Source: Cyanoderma ruficeps
Taxonomy: Eukaryota; Chordata; Aves; Passeriformes; Timaliidae
Length of the DNA: 64,000 nt
Direction: 5' to 3'
Assembly: GCA_008694505.1 (NCBI GenBank)
Contig: VZDJ01000219.1
Coordinates: 2,210,526-2,274,525, forward strand
In this document: piece after piece, positions 1-13,460 of the stretch
How positions within the stretch are numbered: position 1 is the stretch's first letter
Layout of the letters: each line of letters begins with the position of its first letter
The notes under the pieces: generated by a model
The model's input: the letters and a program-made list of their open reading frames with translations, nothing else
What the model was told of the DNA's origin: nothing
The model's database searches: none
Position numbers and translations under genes: made by a program

Positions 1-660
1 TGATTATAATCAGCTATGTATGACATTTCTGTGCCATTTGGGTTAACTTTCAACAGCATTCTAACAGAGCTTGTCATTTTTCAGGTAATATCTTGCTTCA
101 GTAATTCTATTTCAAAGTTGAAAACAACACCTAAGGTTACAACTACTAATAGAGTTATACAGAAGCCATCCCAAATCCCCCAGAAATATTTTATTTGCAG
201 TAAGGATCCCCAAAAAAACACAGGGCTAGTACTGACAACTTACTTCTTCTATGAAGACTAGAAAATAGAATACAAACAATATAATTTTTATTGTTCAGAC
301 AAGTTGCATTGAACTCCTAGGAGTCAGTGTTTTAAAGCATGCGAAATCCATGGCTGAAACAGAGCTTTGGAGATCAAATCACATCTCAGTTTGAGATTCA
401 TTGCTGGGTCTTGGGAAAGACAATTATCTTTGATGTGGTCAATTTTTTCAGTTTATAAAATGGTGGTAATGATACCTCACAGGACTCATTTAAGGGTTTA
501 ATAACTAATACTTGCATAAATTTTTCAAGTTGCTAATTATGATTATTTAGCTAAGTGTTAACCTAATGCATATGTAAGAAAACAACATTAATGTATTCCT
601 AAAGATGATTATGATCATAATTATTATTAATGCCACATGGACAAGTGCAATTGTTCCTCG
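1..660. other. AT-rich non-coding DNA, nothing recognised
   Basis: Unique-looking AT-rich sequence. A short chance reading frame near the left edge has no domain or compositional sign of coding. No repeat or RNA gene was seen. Confidence 0.6.
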
Positions 661-664
661 CCCA

Positions 665-687
665 GCCAGGTGTGTGATACACCTGGC
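665..687. repeat. Perfect hairpin with paired E-boxes
   Basis: The arms GCCAGGTGT (665-673) and ACACCTGGC (679-687) are exact reverse complements around a 5-base loop. Two more pairs (662-663 with 689-690) follow outside one mismatch. Each arm holds a CAGGTG/CACCTG E-box, the type bound by ZEB, SNAI and some bHLH factors. The hairpin is seen directly; any regulatory role is inference. Confidence 0.6.
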
Positions 688-699
688 AGGAAAGGCAGG

Positions 700-1467
700 G
701 CACCTCAGAAGTCATAACACATGGAAATTATGCTGGAACAGGAAATGCTGAAAGGAAAAAAAGCTCACAAGGCCAAGTTTAGAGTCAACCTCAATCATTC
801 AGACTTCACTGAGGGTGGCTGGCTCAGGCAGGGCTGGGCTGGGAGCTCCAGGAAGAAGCAGCAGCAGCCCCAGCAGAGCCGGCCAGGGGAGTGGCTGCAG
901 CAGTCCTGACACAGAGGAAGGAGAGAGAAAGCAGCAGGAGTCTGGTGAGAATGGGAGGGCACAGACAGATCTGGGGGAAAAAACATCATTGCCAGTTTTC
1001 TCAGCTAATGTTTCGCCCAGAAAACACTGGGAACAACTGCACTCGGTGCAGTCCTCCTCAAAATAGAGCAAGTTTTATTCCAGCAAATATGAATACATTA
1101 GGGAGGAGAATAATTGAGAAGAATTTAGAAGGCTTCAGGAAAAGAAAAATCCTGTAAACAAGATTGAGCAACAAGTCTTTGAAAGAATCCTTTTGTTCCC
1201 GGCACAATGCTCCCAAAATCTGCTTCTTCAGAACAGTATTCATTTAAGAAAAAGAAAAAAGGAGGGAGAGATAAAGGGAAAGCCAAGAACACATTTTAAG
1301 GCAAAAAAAGCACTTAAAACCATTTTCTTACTCTTCAGAGATTTTGTACCTAAGCCTGGAGGAACATTGTCCACCCTCTGTAACCCTGGAGGTTCTCAGG
1401 CTATGCTGCCTGGGTGGCTTTTACTGGGCCAGCACAAACAGGGCCAGAAAACCCTCCATCGCCTGCC
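700..1467. other. Moderately GC-rich, purine-rich non-coding stretch
   Basis: From about 800 to 960 the sequence is rich in CAG, GGA and AGG triplets, which leaves overlapping frames open on both strands. Their peptides are low complexity (Gln, Ser, Pro) and resemble no family I know. I read this as composition-driven, not coding. Confidence 0.45.
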
Positions 1468-1611
1468 AGGTGGGAATGACAGGGTCTCAATTCCAAACTG
1501 GCCAAACCCCTACAGAGGTGGGAATGACAGGTTGTCAATTCCAAACTGGGGAAACCTCCAGAGAGGTGGGAATGGCAGGGTCTCAATTCCAAACTGGGGA
1601 AACCCCCCCAC
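1468..1611. repeat. 48-bp minisatellite, three copies
   Basis: Three tandem units begin with AGGTGGGAATG at 1468, 1516 and 1564, exactly 48 bp apart. Units are about 85-90 percent alike by eye. Because 48 is divisible by three, the repeat keeps its frame. In one plus-strand frame it reads as a 16-residue repeat with the core SIPNW; a second plus frame and a minus frame are also open through it. Simultaneous openness on both strands argues against any one being a gene. Confidence 0.85.
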
Positions 1612-3780
1612 CACCCAGAGGAGATTTTAGAAAACCCCAGGGTGTCTCTGGACAGGGTGTTCCCCCTGCAGAGGAGGGGGGAACAGGCAGAGGAGGGCAC
1701 TCACAGAGTGAGGCTTAAAGGGGAGGATGGGACAAAAGCAGGATGACAGCAGCAGCCCAGGGAGGAGCAGGGTAAGCTGCAGACTCTGAGTGACCCTTCA
1801 CTCTGACTGCCATGGGGGGATATTTAGGATCAACTTGCCATTGATTAGCTCAGGGTGTGCCAGACCAGAAGGAAGCTGCAGCATGCTAAGGATTTCCCTC
1901 ACAAACAAAAGGGACTGCTATTAGCATATCAAACTAAAGCACAGGTTTCATTTTATTAAGCAGTGTAGGAAGAACCAACCTGTTAATCCTGCACCTCCTG
2001 GTCCTGTAGTGGACCTGCAGTACAGCCCAGAGGCTGCAATGATTATTGTCACCTTTACTAAAGATTATTGTCAGTCCACCTCTGCCCAGAAAAGGCAAGG
2101 CTCATGCTTCAGACTGCCAGTCTGACTAAAAATATCAACACTTTAAAGTTATCCTGTATTCAAAGTATCTCATGACTTGTAAAGAACAGACAGAATACCA
2201 ACAATAAAGAGGAAAAACAAAGTTCTAGTTTCTAGACCAGTGGCTCTAGAAGTCAAACATTAACTAACATTGGCACATTCTTCCTGTGTCTCTGAGGAAA
2301 TCTGTCAGGCCTTCCTTGAAATACTCAGTCAGCTGGGTACACACAAACTTGTGTGAATCTCAAAGCTCTGAAATGCCTAAAAGTTTCACAAACTCCCTCA
2401 AATGAGCAGAGAACAGGCCCCTACAGCCAGGAGGGCTCTCACACAAGCCAAGAATTGCCTGTTCCCTCAGCTCTGGTCCTGCTGCAGGGCTGGGGCAGGA
2501 GGAGGGAGGGGAAAGGAGGAAACTCTGAGCAGGTGTGGGGGAGAAGAGGGTACTGCTGCTCACTGGGTTGGATGGGTTTTTTATTCCCATGTGCCAAAAT
2601 CCTAAAATGCTACAAGCTCCACTGAAGTCCACAGGGCTCTAGCAATGTACACCAGCTTACAATGCAATCATTTAATATTTGCAAAGTTTCCATACTAGAA
2701 CCATTTATCTCACTGTAATCAAGTCTTGACTAGAGTAAACTTGTTTCTAAACTCCCCTGAAAACCCTAGAACAGTTTCTGCGCCTGTAGTAGACATAGCA
2801 TGTTTGTCAAACAAAAAATAAAATAACATAGTTATATAAAATAAATAGTTTTAATTATAATTTACAGGAATGTATTTCTGCTGCAGTCAGTAGTAAGAAA
2901 TACAACTCACTGTAAAATGAACTACAATCAAACAGATTCATGGCATTCAACATATTAAAATTAGATGACAAAGCTAAGACAGAAGTGACATTTAAGTGAA
3001 TGATTTCCATAGTCTATGTCCCCATATGTTCTCCACGTTCAAATCTGCCTCTCTGAAAACACCACAGTGACACTGGGGGCCACAGAGCTCCTTCTGGGGG
3101 AACGGACAGTTCTGTGTTAACAGCTGATGAAATACAGCGACTTCCTGCAATATTTTTACACAATACTCTTCCTGCCTTGGAGCTAAATCCAAACTAAACC
3201 ATGAATGAACACAAGATGCTCTCTGAAGGGCTGTAGTGGTGTGGGTGACACATTTCTCATCTCCCCAGGGGTGAAGTACAGCACATCCTCAGAAGTTCCA
3301 ATCTCACCCCTCTGCAAAGCCGCTGACTATTCCCAGAGCAAAACATCACATTCACACACGCTGTGTGCACCGTGGGACTGGAAAAAGCAAAACAAATCCC
3401 CGTTTTTCAAGCACACACAAATCAAAACCTGAGTAGAAGAAACATATACAAATAAATTCTGAAAGGAATAATTTAAACAGCTTTAATGTTGGATTTCCAG
3501 TGTGCCTATCCACCAGAAAATCCTGATGCAAGCAGTCAGTTCAGGTTTCACTGACTTGGAGGAAGCAGACCCATTGACTTCAGTGAGGCCTGGACTTCAT
3601 TGTGAATTTAATCTGGAAAAATCTCAGTGCTATTCTTGCAGGGCACATGGCTACATGACTGAAAGGGGCACATAAAAGCAGTCCCAGAATGTCACCAACA
3701 CACACAGGCCATGGTTTGATGAATGAAAACCCTGCACAATGCAGCACTATATATTGCATTAAAGGCTTTTTGGTGCTGGC
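1612..3780. other. Non-coding DNA, nothing recognised
   Basis: Mixed composition: a GC-rich patch at about 1640-1760 and another at 2470-2560, then AT-rich DNA. No repeat family, RNA gene or coding exon could be supported. Short frames on both strands overlap and look random. Confidence 0.55.
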
Positions 3781-3900
3781 CATTATTAGGACCTGTTATT
3801 AGAGGTTTTTATTAAAATTATGCATAATTGTAATTGCTAATGCATTATTATATCCTCCTCTACGTGAGAAGTAATGAATAGCTTAAATTAAAGAAAGAAA
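3781..3900. promoter_or_regulatory. Possible regulatory element with 14-bp palindrome
   Basis: An AT-rich block contains the perfect palindrome AATTATGCATAATT at 3816-3829, followed closely by further TAATTG, CTAATGCAT and ATTATTA motifs. Such cores are typical of homeodomain and POU-factor binding sites in vertebrate enhancers. The motifs are visible; enhancer function and conservation are inferred and untested. Confidence 0.3.
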
Positions 3901-6900
3901 CAAACCTGTAGGTGAATGCAGGCTTGTTCCCACTGTGATTTATTGCAGGATGTACTTATCATCCTAAGGGCTGCTCTGAGACAAAAAGGCAGGGCAACAT
4001 TTTCTAAGCTTTCTTTACCAAAATCGGGTTTGTTTTTTATTTGAAACATAAATTACAAAGTGATCCAACAGGTTAGGAAGTAAAAAGTTCTGCTTTTTTT
4101 AATTTCAGTTTTAAAAATGAATCATTTAAGCCTGTGCATCTTCCAGCAGTTCACAGGTAGTGCAGAGCTGGGGAAGCTGCAGCATAGGTGCAGCTTACTC
4201 AACCATATGCTGCTTTCCTTAAGTGACCCATTACACGAAAAAAATAAATATCTTGTGACAGATTGTTTTGACAGCTAAAAAACATTTAAATTTTTTGAAT
4301 GCATTTGACTGAAAGGCAAAAAATGCTAGATAGATGTTAATTTAACAGATGTCTAGTTTTGCATCATCAGCCTGAAACAGGCAATTTCTAGCAAGTCTCC
4401 TTGCTGCATCACAACATGAAATCCTATGAATTCCATATGGATATGCCTTTCACAAACTTCAAACGAGCCATGCTCATTGAGAGGGAAGTAAAATTGCTCT
4501 AAGAAGATGGTACCACCTGGTTGTACCTCTGATCAAGCAACTAAACTCATCCAGGGATAACCAAACCAATATATCGTCATTACATTCTAAGGGGGCTTTA
4601 TTTGAGGCTGTATGTTAAAAGCATTCATTTACATGAGAGAAATATATAAGGTAGGCTCCTGAAACCCAAATAAATTCCTGCAAATCTAATTATCCTATTA
4701 AGTATGAACCAAGGAATTTTTTTAAAATTTTGTTTTGCCTGTCTTAAATATAAATCTTTGTATGCAGATGATACTGTCATACTCCATATATAGTTTAATT
4801 GTGCTTCTGTATTGATTGTAGAAGGAACTGAAATAACTGTAGATTAACTAAAGCTGGTGCTGCTAGCACAGTCACCCACAATCCTAGAAAGCTTTGGGAT
4901 TCAGTCACCGTCAAACCCATTTTGGTGCCTCCATGACTTAGTGGGTCATACACAGAAGAAGTTTTACGCAGGGAGAATTTCTCCTCAAAACAGTCCCACA
5001 CAGTTGGCCACATCCACCTGGGATCTCGAGAGCAGCAAAAACTGTTCTGTAAATTTCTGTATCGAATTTGCACAAAGTATTACTGTTCTCACTTTACAGA
5101 AAAGGAAATAGAAAATAAAGAGATTTAATTACATGGGAGATTGAGAACTCCTCACAACTGATTTCGAAATGATCCTTCCTGACGAGCTGGAAACTCTGTT
5201 GCTGAAATATAATGTGAGTTTGCTAATGCCACCTGATCTCTAAATAATGAGGATCAGTGATATTTACCTGCTTAACAGGAATATTATGAGACAAATCTAA
5301 TTCATTTAAGGGTACTTAAAATCACACTCTGATTTATGTGCTTATACAAATTGCATTTACCTGTTCTAGTTGTGATCTACATATCATGGCAAGCCAAGGC
5401 ATTTCTGCAGTTGGTTCCAGACTGAAAATCTGTGCTTTTGAAAAGGGCAAACATGCTTCCCCAGTGACAACATTCATCTGCTCCAGTTTCCTTATCAAGT
5501 TTATCACCTCCAATAAGTAGACACCTGTTATTTCATGACCCCAACTGAGTTTTAACTCTTTTTCAAAGAAGCATTTGAGTTGGATCAAAAGATCCAGTTT
5601 TTTCTTAATTTGGAATGTGTCCCATTTTTAATTTTTTTTTTTTTTTTTTAGTAAGACACAACATTACAACACATAATTTCCACGAGCTGAATAACCTTAA
5701 TGACACCTCCAAGAATTTTGGAAGAGAAAATATTTTACAGCGAAGATTTTTTTTTTTCTGTAACATTCACAGAGTACAAAATGTCTAAGTACATTCAGAT
5801 TATTCAAAACCAACTTTCTCGAGAATCAAACCCAAAAAGTTGAGTTAAGAAATGATGAGGTTTCTTTCTCTGGTGAAGCCAGGCCCTGAAGTGACCCAAA
5901 TAAAGGTCTTAAAATTTATGGAAACGCTTCCACAGGGAAATTTTTTGTAACAGAGGGAGGTTAAACCCACAAGGTTAACATAATATAAATAAAAGAAATA
6001 CAATAAATAAAGACCCCAAAGGAATGGTTTTGCTTTATTGTCTTAACTATGTCACTATGTCAACCACAGAACATTATTTTTTAGTGTATCTTTACAATAA
6101 GAGGAACATTAAATAAAATGAGATTAAGGTTTTCCACAAGCAGTAAACCATTATGGGATATCAAGAATCTGCTTTGGATTCATATTTATGATCTGGTCAC
6201 TGTTGCTTTATAAATATATCTTTATTTTTTGACCTTGCTAATTAGGCTGTGTGGAAATACTACCAACTGCTCAAGACCGATGTTAAACACCTGCAAAATA
6301 TTCCATAAATTGATGTTTACAAGACTGATTCCATCTGCTTAACTTAACAGAAATCTTACAAATACTGAAAAACATCACTAATGAAGGTATTCTTTCTCAT
6401 TATTTTTGTTTTGCCCAGTGTGACAATTCCAGAATTTTTACTATTTTCATTTTGCTTCTTATTCTGCTACATCAAGTCCATACAGATACATGGAGCACAC
6501 CTCATTTTGACTAAAGAAAAAGAAGGGTTTAAGATGAAATAACAGCCCCTTGCTCTGGACTGACAGAAACTAAAAGATGGCACAAAGGAATGGATCCACT
6601 GAAGGCATTTTGGAGGTCCTTTGGAGAGAGGGTAAGAGCAGTGCCTCAGTATCCCTGGTCCCCATGGAGGGGTGGCTCTTGCATTTTCCCCATCAGTTCC
6701 TTGGAAGGGGAGCAGGAATAAAGCCTACAGATGTTGAGCTATAAATTAGGGCACTCAAACTGACAGAGAGGTGATTAGCTCAGTCTTTGAGGAAAGAAGA
6801 AAGTCTGAGTCCTGCAGCATTTTTGCTATTAGCTGCTGCTTCTTTCACGTCTCAGTGGAATTTGAACACAGACATTCTCCACAAGCTACACGACAAAATT

Positions 6901-8640
6901 CTTGTCCAGACAAAACCTGCCCTGCTCTGACAAACGTGAGGAAGTCAAAAGAAATAAAAGACTCCTCCCATGTTTAAAGAAACATAAGAATAGACCCCAC
7001 AACCTAGCAAGAAAATTACTATTCAACAGAAGAAAACCTTCCTGTGTTGAATTTTTTCCAGCACCTAATAATTTTAAATTTTAAAAAATTAAATGCTAAA
7101 AGCATTATGTATTCTCTTTTATAGCAATTCTTGACCAACTACAACCTTAAAACAAGGAAAAAACCTCTAAAGTAAGATTTTTTTTTTTACCTAAACCCAG
7201 CAGTATATGCTTTAATATTTTAGTAAGACTCTAATTTCTGGTACGGTAGTGAGGACAGGTGAACAGAGAAGCAGACTGGGGTTTGGAAAAGAAGGTTGTA
7301 TAGTCAAATTTGCTTCAGGTAATTTGCCTGCCTCTTCTTTAATGTTCTCATCTGTAACTGAGGCTGGTGGCTGTAACCATTCCCAGGAAAACACAATTCC
7401 AAGCCACGTGTCAGGGCTGAGCATCACTGTAAACACTGGCTGGAATTAGAAAAGTCACAATGTATGGAAAACTGCCATTAGGAAAACTATTTGAGCAGCA
7501 TTGTGATGATGAAAGGAATGTGCTGATATGCCCCCTTAAGTTCCAAGGAACATCAGCAGACCATACCAGTGTAAATCAGTCCATTTCCAATAATGCTGTT
7601 AAGCCACGCATGGAAGCTTCTATAAAACACACTCATTTTCCATTTTCACAGATTCAATGTACAGGAATACCATCTCCTTCATTTTCCAGAGGTCTCTTTC
7701 AGAACTTTTTTTTTCCCCTCAACATCTCTATTAAGTCCTCACACAGTAATCTAAGCACTGTTTGTCACACTTGGCTTTCATTCATATGTTTAAAAATTTC
7801 AGCTGTACTCAGTAACCCAAGCTTAGCAATTCACAGTGGCTTTAAAAGAAGCTAAGACAGAAACCAAGAAATGGTAAAAAATCCCCTGTAATTAAGAGTC
7901 TACTGGGATTGAGTCTGGGGAATAAATACTTTGCTCAGCAACATGAGGGGTAAGATTTTTGAAAAGCTGACACTTGATCAAACAGTTGATAGTCACTTCT
8001 CTGGTATTGTCGACCAGCTGGTGGCTTCATTAATAAATTTGGGATATAGGTGTGCTGATCTGGCTGCCTGAAGAGGAGAAAAATAAAATACATCCAGCCT
8101 TTATGCTGTTTATTTACATCTGTTTTCCATTTGGCTCCTTCAACAAAATAGACTATTCCATTTCTCTAATATTTAGGAAGCAGATTCTGGAGAGTGTGAC
8201 AATCTGATACTGTGCAAATATTGCATCATTAGGAGGAAACATTCTGCTGAGGACAGTTGAAACTTCAGGACAAGCCATTTCCACTGAAATGGAAATCAAT
8301 TTAGTGGCGATCACAGAAGAATTGCTTTTTCTCCATCTAAAAGCTACAGTTTGAACCCACATTATCTTTAAAATTAAACTGATAGTAAACAGTTATTGAA
8401 AAATGTTTATGAATATGAATTAGAATGCGCCCAGATTCGATAGACAGACATTTCATTTTCAGCAAGTTGAGCAAAAGGGGTTGTACTATCAAATTTGGCA
8501 GAATCAAAAAGGACTAATTCTTCAGTCCTCCAGCATTTTTCAATATTTTGCTGCATATTTAAACAGCATCTAAATATTTTATCGTTAATATTATTTTCAT
8601 ACATTTCCTACAGTCTGTCTACGTTCAAAATCAGGCTCCT
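3901..8640. other. AT-rich non-coding DNA, nothing recognised
   Basis: Long unique AT-rich stretch. It holds a T-run at about 5630-5650 and several short A or T runs. A 131-codon open frame (7460-7855) is rich in Ser, Phe and Ile without any domain pattern, and I regard it as chance. No interspersed repeat was recognised. Confidence 0.55.
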
Positions 8641-9379
8641 GCTTGTATTATTTTAGCGTGAACTCAGAAATGTTGCTGAAACCAGATGTGAGAAATAGTT
8701 GGTTTTATTTCCTCCTTCACATTCAGAATTTTGATGCTGACAGAAGCACAATGCTCTGTACTGAACACTCTGTTTCGAGCTAAGATGTATTTATCCGCTC
8801 TGTGACAAAATAACTTCTAAGGTAGATTCTGTTCATATAGAATTTATGTCTCTCATAAAAGAAAATGCAAAATAAAACCTATAGCTTAATAATTAATATT
8901 CAGAACGAGAAACTTATCACCATGACACACTTGAACTATAAAAGTTAAAAACTGCAGAATTTCAATAGCATTTTGATTATTTCATCCTTGGCTGTGCTGT
9001 GTGTTCCACTCGTTTGGGGTATATACAGTTATCTGTTTTATAAAGAGGAACACTACACATAGTCTTTCACCTGGAAAGTGGAATCAAATCAAATTAATAT
9101 TATATTCTGTTTGGTCTAGTGAATTTACCGGCATCTGCAGAAGTTTCAAAATACCTAAATTTTAATTTTTCTGTATCTTGCCTTGCTCTTTATGAATGCA
9201 TTCATTTTCCCACCCCCAATTATTGGAGCTTAATTTTGCTTTTTATTTTAATTCACGCAGTTCAGAGAAAAATAAAAGTTAAAGTTACTGTACCTCAACA
9301 AATGTACCTAAAGTGGCACTATTTTTGCATGCATGAAAGCTCAAAGCCTCAACAACTCCCATGAGCGATTACTCTTCTA

Positions 9380-9408
9380 ACACTAATTAGATATTTGCTA
9401 ATTAGTGT
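9380..9408. repeat. 11-bp perfect inverted repeat with two TAATTA cores
   Basis: Arms at 9380-9390 and 9398-9408 are exact reverse complements with a 7-base spacer. Each arm contains TAATTA, so two homeodomain-type sites lie 18 bp apart in opposite orientation. It could act as a paired protein site or form a cruciform; neither is shown. Confidence 0.65.
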
Positions 9409-9461
9409 CTGATGTGTGAAATGAAAAACATTTTGAAGCTGAAATGGATAGGGTCTATAAA

Positions 9462-9476
9462 GATAGCGGCGCTATC
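9462..9476. repeat. CpG-bearing 7-bp inverted repeat
   Basis: GATAGCG (9462-9468) and CGCTATC (9470-9476) are exact reverse complements around one base. The arms include GATA cores and CpG dinucleotides, which are scarce in the surrounding AT-rich DNA. It sits about 55 bp after the TAATTA inverted repeat. Confidence 0.6.
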
Positions 9477-10480
9477 CCAATTCCCTTTTTTCTGTTATCA
9501 TATTTCATAAATATTAATAAGATCACATGATACTACCCCTTCTATAAAATTATCTTTCTGAAAGCAGTCTATTGTTTGCTATAATAGGGCTGTGTCAATA
9601 TTTTGCATTAGCTGTAAAGCACTCAATGGAGGGAAGTTGTTTTCTCTCAATGTTAAAGAGATGTCACATTTCATGCATCGTCTTTATGCTGCGTTAACTG
9701 GGCCCTCTTTTTAATGGTTTATCTTTAATGCACTGAAACGAAGAATGCAAAACTTTATTGAGTAATATTTTACATTTCTGAATAATTTACTAAACTTATC
9801 TCATTTCAAATGTATCCCAAATAAAATACAAATGATGAAATAGCTTTTTTGTTAAGCAGATCCTGAGAACATCAAATTATTGTCTGTGATGATCATTTCC
9901 AGGAAAGGTTTTGCAATACTAGAATTATTAAAATAGAATAATGTCTTGAAAAGTAACTTCTAAATTCATATTAGAGATGGTTGAACAATATCTGCCTGTG
10001 ATCATGCACAGAAAATTGTTCCAAACTGCCAGGGAGAATTACCTGTATCATTTAATGACACAAAACTATTTATCTATCAGAATATTCTATCAGATCTAAG
10101 AAAAAAATTCAAAGAAAAAAAATAATTAAGGTGAATAATTCCTGATGAGGAAGCTAATTCCAAAGGGGAATAGTGCAGCACGGCTGCCCTGTAAATACTG
10201 GCCACATCACACGTGGCATCTCATCCCAGGATTGACACCAACTTTTGCAACAGTAGCTAAGCATGAATTGACAAAGGTGACATTGAAACAAAATAATGAC
10301 GAGATTATCACTTTCCCCCGGCTGACATTTTGTGATTCTAATAACACCCATCAAGGTGATTAAAACGATAATAAAAGGCAAGTTCTGAGAAGAAGAATAA
10401 AACAGACACAGGCAAGATAATACATGACAAGTGAGGCTACAATTTTGCATTTCACTTTTTTCAATGAAATTTCTTCATTT

Positions 10481-13221
10481 CAGATTGAAGTTAGGCAATT
10501 CATGGGTCCCAAAGGTGTTTCTGAAATAGAAACCGCCTTTTCTACCAATACACTGTGCTCTTCATTTCTCATGTATTCAACAGAAGAATAAGCTCTTCAA
10601 TATCTATTTATCCTGAGACAGTAATTTACACTTCACATTAGCTTGATACTTTTATCTAACTTCAAATAATTGAAGCATCACAATATGATTCACACTGATG
10701 TTCAGGGGCAAATTCTGATTTCATTTCAATTTGTTTGTTTGCTGATGTAAACATATCAACATCAGCTACAATGGCCATACCTTCTGCCTTTAATTACTGT
10801 TCTCGACAACCATCATGGGTTTAACTTCTTGTTAACTTCTTTAACATTTTGGCTTTTATAACCCTGAGGATCCCTGTGATAACAGACAGCTATAGGGATA
10901 CAAGGTTCTGACTAAAGCTGATTAAAGGTGGTCTGTGGAGGTGGGCAGAATCCTGGGACAGATTATGACTGCTTTCCTGGGATTACAGAGAGCAGCAAGC
11001 ACCAGCCAGGACAGCTGGATATGACATGACACAGCCCATCCACGTGTCAGTGGGGTTTTTTGGTACACCAGGGGTTCCAGGGTTCCTGTTACACACTCCC
11101 TTACTCATGGCAACCCTTCCCCAGCTTTGCCTCAGGAATCATTCTCCTTCCCAGCCCATGACAGAAGTGACAACAGTCACTGAGTTCTGTCCTTGGATGA
11201 TAAGTGCAGTCACTGCTCTTGTAGAGTCAAGACTTGTTTGGCTGGGCAACAAAGGGTTTGCACTCAGCTGCCAATTAACATGAGCTGAAATGCTTGTAAA
11301 TAATTAAACTTTACATTTCTGAGTTCTGTACATATTAATCTATTCATGCTCTGCTGACAGGGTGAAGGAAAAAAGAATCGCAACATATTTGTTTCTTTGA
11401 TCTGTAAAATAAATGACTGGTTAGAGTCAAACGTCTCACAAATACAGTATTTATGGTGCATCTGCTAGGGAGAAAAAAAATCAAGAAAGTTTAGGTACTT
11501 GGACAAATTGTAAGTTGTTAGAAACAAAAAGATTGCAATAGTCACTCAACTTGAACAAGCTGCTGTGTTCAGGGATGCAGAGAACAGATAAGATCCTGGT
11601 TTTCACGGCTTTGGATACAATGAGGATCACTCCAACAAAATGCAGAAACTGACTCTGGTTCAAACACGTCCCTTCTAAAACTGAACTGGATCCCTGGGCA
11701 TTTTGAAGCAGTACAAAATAACCAAAATTGTCTGTGCTAGCATATCTGTGATGAAAGTTTTGCCAGAGTTCAGTCTGGTCATGCAGCAGCCTCAGCGAGA
11801 AGTCACGTCAAGCACATGTGCAGGCTGAGGTAAGCACAGGTTGCTGTTTCTTGCAGAAATCATTATGGTCCTGAAAGGATTGATCCTGTCTCATCATTAA
11901 AATGTACCCACTGTATCATCAGTGGAGTAGGAGCTGCTGTCCTAAAGCTGTCCATAAGAAACATTTTTACCAGGGATGATCAAGGGACAAACCAGACCTT
12001 CCTTCAAGCTACTTTTACTTATGCAAAACCAGGAGAAGTCTTGGAAGGGCAGGAATGTATCTATTTTCAGAGAATGTGTAGCTCAAGCAACAAGCCCTCT
12101 TTTTTTTAATAGGCAACTTCAAAGAAAACCTACATCATTCATGTGTGGCATACTAATAATCTGCACCTTTGTATTCTTCTCTTTTACATTGGTCTTACAA
12201 CCCGTTAAGGATATTTTATTAATATATGAAAAATATTTAATATTCAGTACCTAATTCTTTTAATTTCAACTGCTTGCTTGACACTCTTAAAGCACAAATG
12301 TATGGAATTGTAGTGTAGGGTTAATCAGCCTCACTGTATGGCTTAAAAAAATCTACTAATTAAAATGAATCTTTCATAAGAATCGTTTTGTGAGCCATCT
12401 CTATGCTTAGGAAAAGGCTTGTCTGGTAACTCAGCATCTCACCACTTTCTGTGCTATTTCTGCTATTTCCTTGCAAAATACTGAATTAACTGAATCTCTA
12501 GAAAGGCAATCTACTTATGCTTCACCTATTTAGCAGGGAGATTGTTCCTAAAGAAAATCAGAGGAGAAAAAAATGCCTTTCTTAAAATAAAAACAAATTT
12601 TTAAAACAGTTTCTGTTATGACTAAACATTTCTTCATTTAAGTGCCTAGAGAAAGAGTAATAGCTTTAGTTCTAAGATAATGAAACTCACTTTCTGTGAA
12701 AATGAAATGGCATTATATTGTGTAATAAATGATTGTTTCTGCATTTTCTCTCTCTTTCACGAACTGAAATTTGACATTCATTGGCAAAGTTTAATTACTG
12801 AACTTTTTATCAAAACATAAAATGGAGAAGAATTTGTCAGAAGACTGATTTTATACACCTGTCAAAGAATAACAGCAGGTATTAAAAGTATTTAATAGCC
12901 TGGATTCACGTAGCTACAGATCTTTCCACACCTTGGTGAAAAGCCTGAAAACCCAATTGCATTTGCATGCTCTCCTAATGTTTCCTGGCACATGGAACCT
13001 GCTATTTTTTATCAAATGAATTTTAGTCTTTCACACAATTCCATTGTACCTTGGAACCGTTCAAGTTTCTACATTCCCTTTTTTTTTTCAAATATTTCCA
13101 ACTGCAGAAGCTTTTATTCTGAGAATGAAAGTCTTGCATGACTGAAACTTAATGAGCTGAACATTCTGCTTTAATGTTCCTTCTAATGGATCAAATGGAG
13201 GATGTGTTAAAAAACAAACAA
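10481..13221. other. AT-rich non-coding DNA, nothing recognised
   Basis: Unique AT-rich sequence with a slightly GC-richer patch at 10.95-11.25 kb. Short open frames on both strands show no domain. No transposon ends, tRNA or other RNA gene were recognised. Confidence 0.5.
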
Positions 13222-13228
13222 NNNNNNN
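13222..13228. other. Seven undetermined bases (assembly gap)
   Basis: A run of seven N lies between an A/C-rich stretch and a C-run followed by an A-run. It probably marks a homopolymer the assembly could not resolve, so the true length there is uncertain. Any frame crossing it is unreliable. Confidence 0.95.
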
Positions 13229-13367
13229 CCCCCAAAAAAAAAACAAACCCACAAACCAACAAATTTTAAAAATCAGAAAGTTTGTGCTCAGGAAATTAAG
13301 CAAATCCGTGTGCCCCCGTTGTGGCACAGCTGTGTCTGAGGCTGACCTCACAGGGTGTAACTCAGAG

Positions 13368-13404
13368 GAGCTGTGAGTCTGTTCTATCCTGTCACACTCA
13401 GGTG
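13368..13404 (+). repeat. 37-bp dispersed direct repeat, copy 1
   Basis: This segment starts GAGCTGTGAGTCTGTTCTA and ends CACTCAGGTG. It matches 14262-14298 at all but four positions, in the same orientation. Flanks do not match by eye. It may be a remnant of an old interspersed repeat not otherwise recognisable. Confidence 0.55.
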
Positions 13405-13460
13405 AAGGTCAGTGGTAGGAACTGCTCTGGAGAAAACCCCGACTGGTTGAAGTCACATTC

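Larger units (their letters stand above)
8641..10480. promoter_or_regulatory. Possible cluster of conserved regulatory elements
   Basis: About 1.8 kb free of visible repeats. It contains a perfect 11-bp inverted repeat of ACACTAATTAG (9380-9390) and CTAATTAGTGT (9398-9408), a 7-bp CpG-bearing inverted repeat at 9462-9476, and a CACGTG E-box at 10210-10215. TAATTA is a homeodomain core. This dense short-motif texture resembles vertebrate conserved non-coding elements. That resemblance is my inference; alignment to other birds and mammals would decide it. Confidence 0.3.
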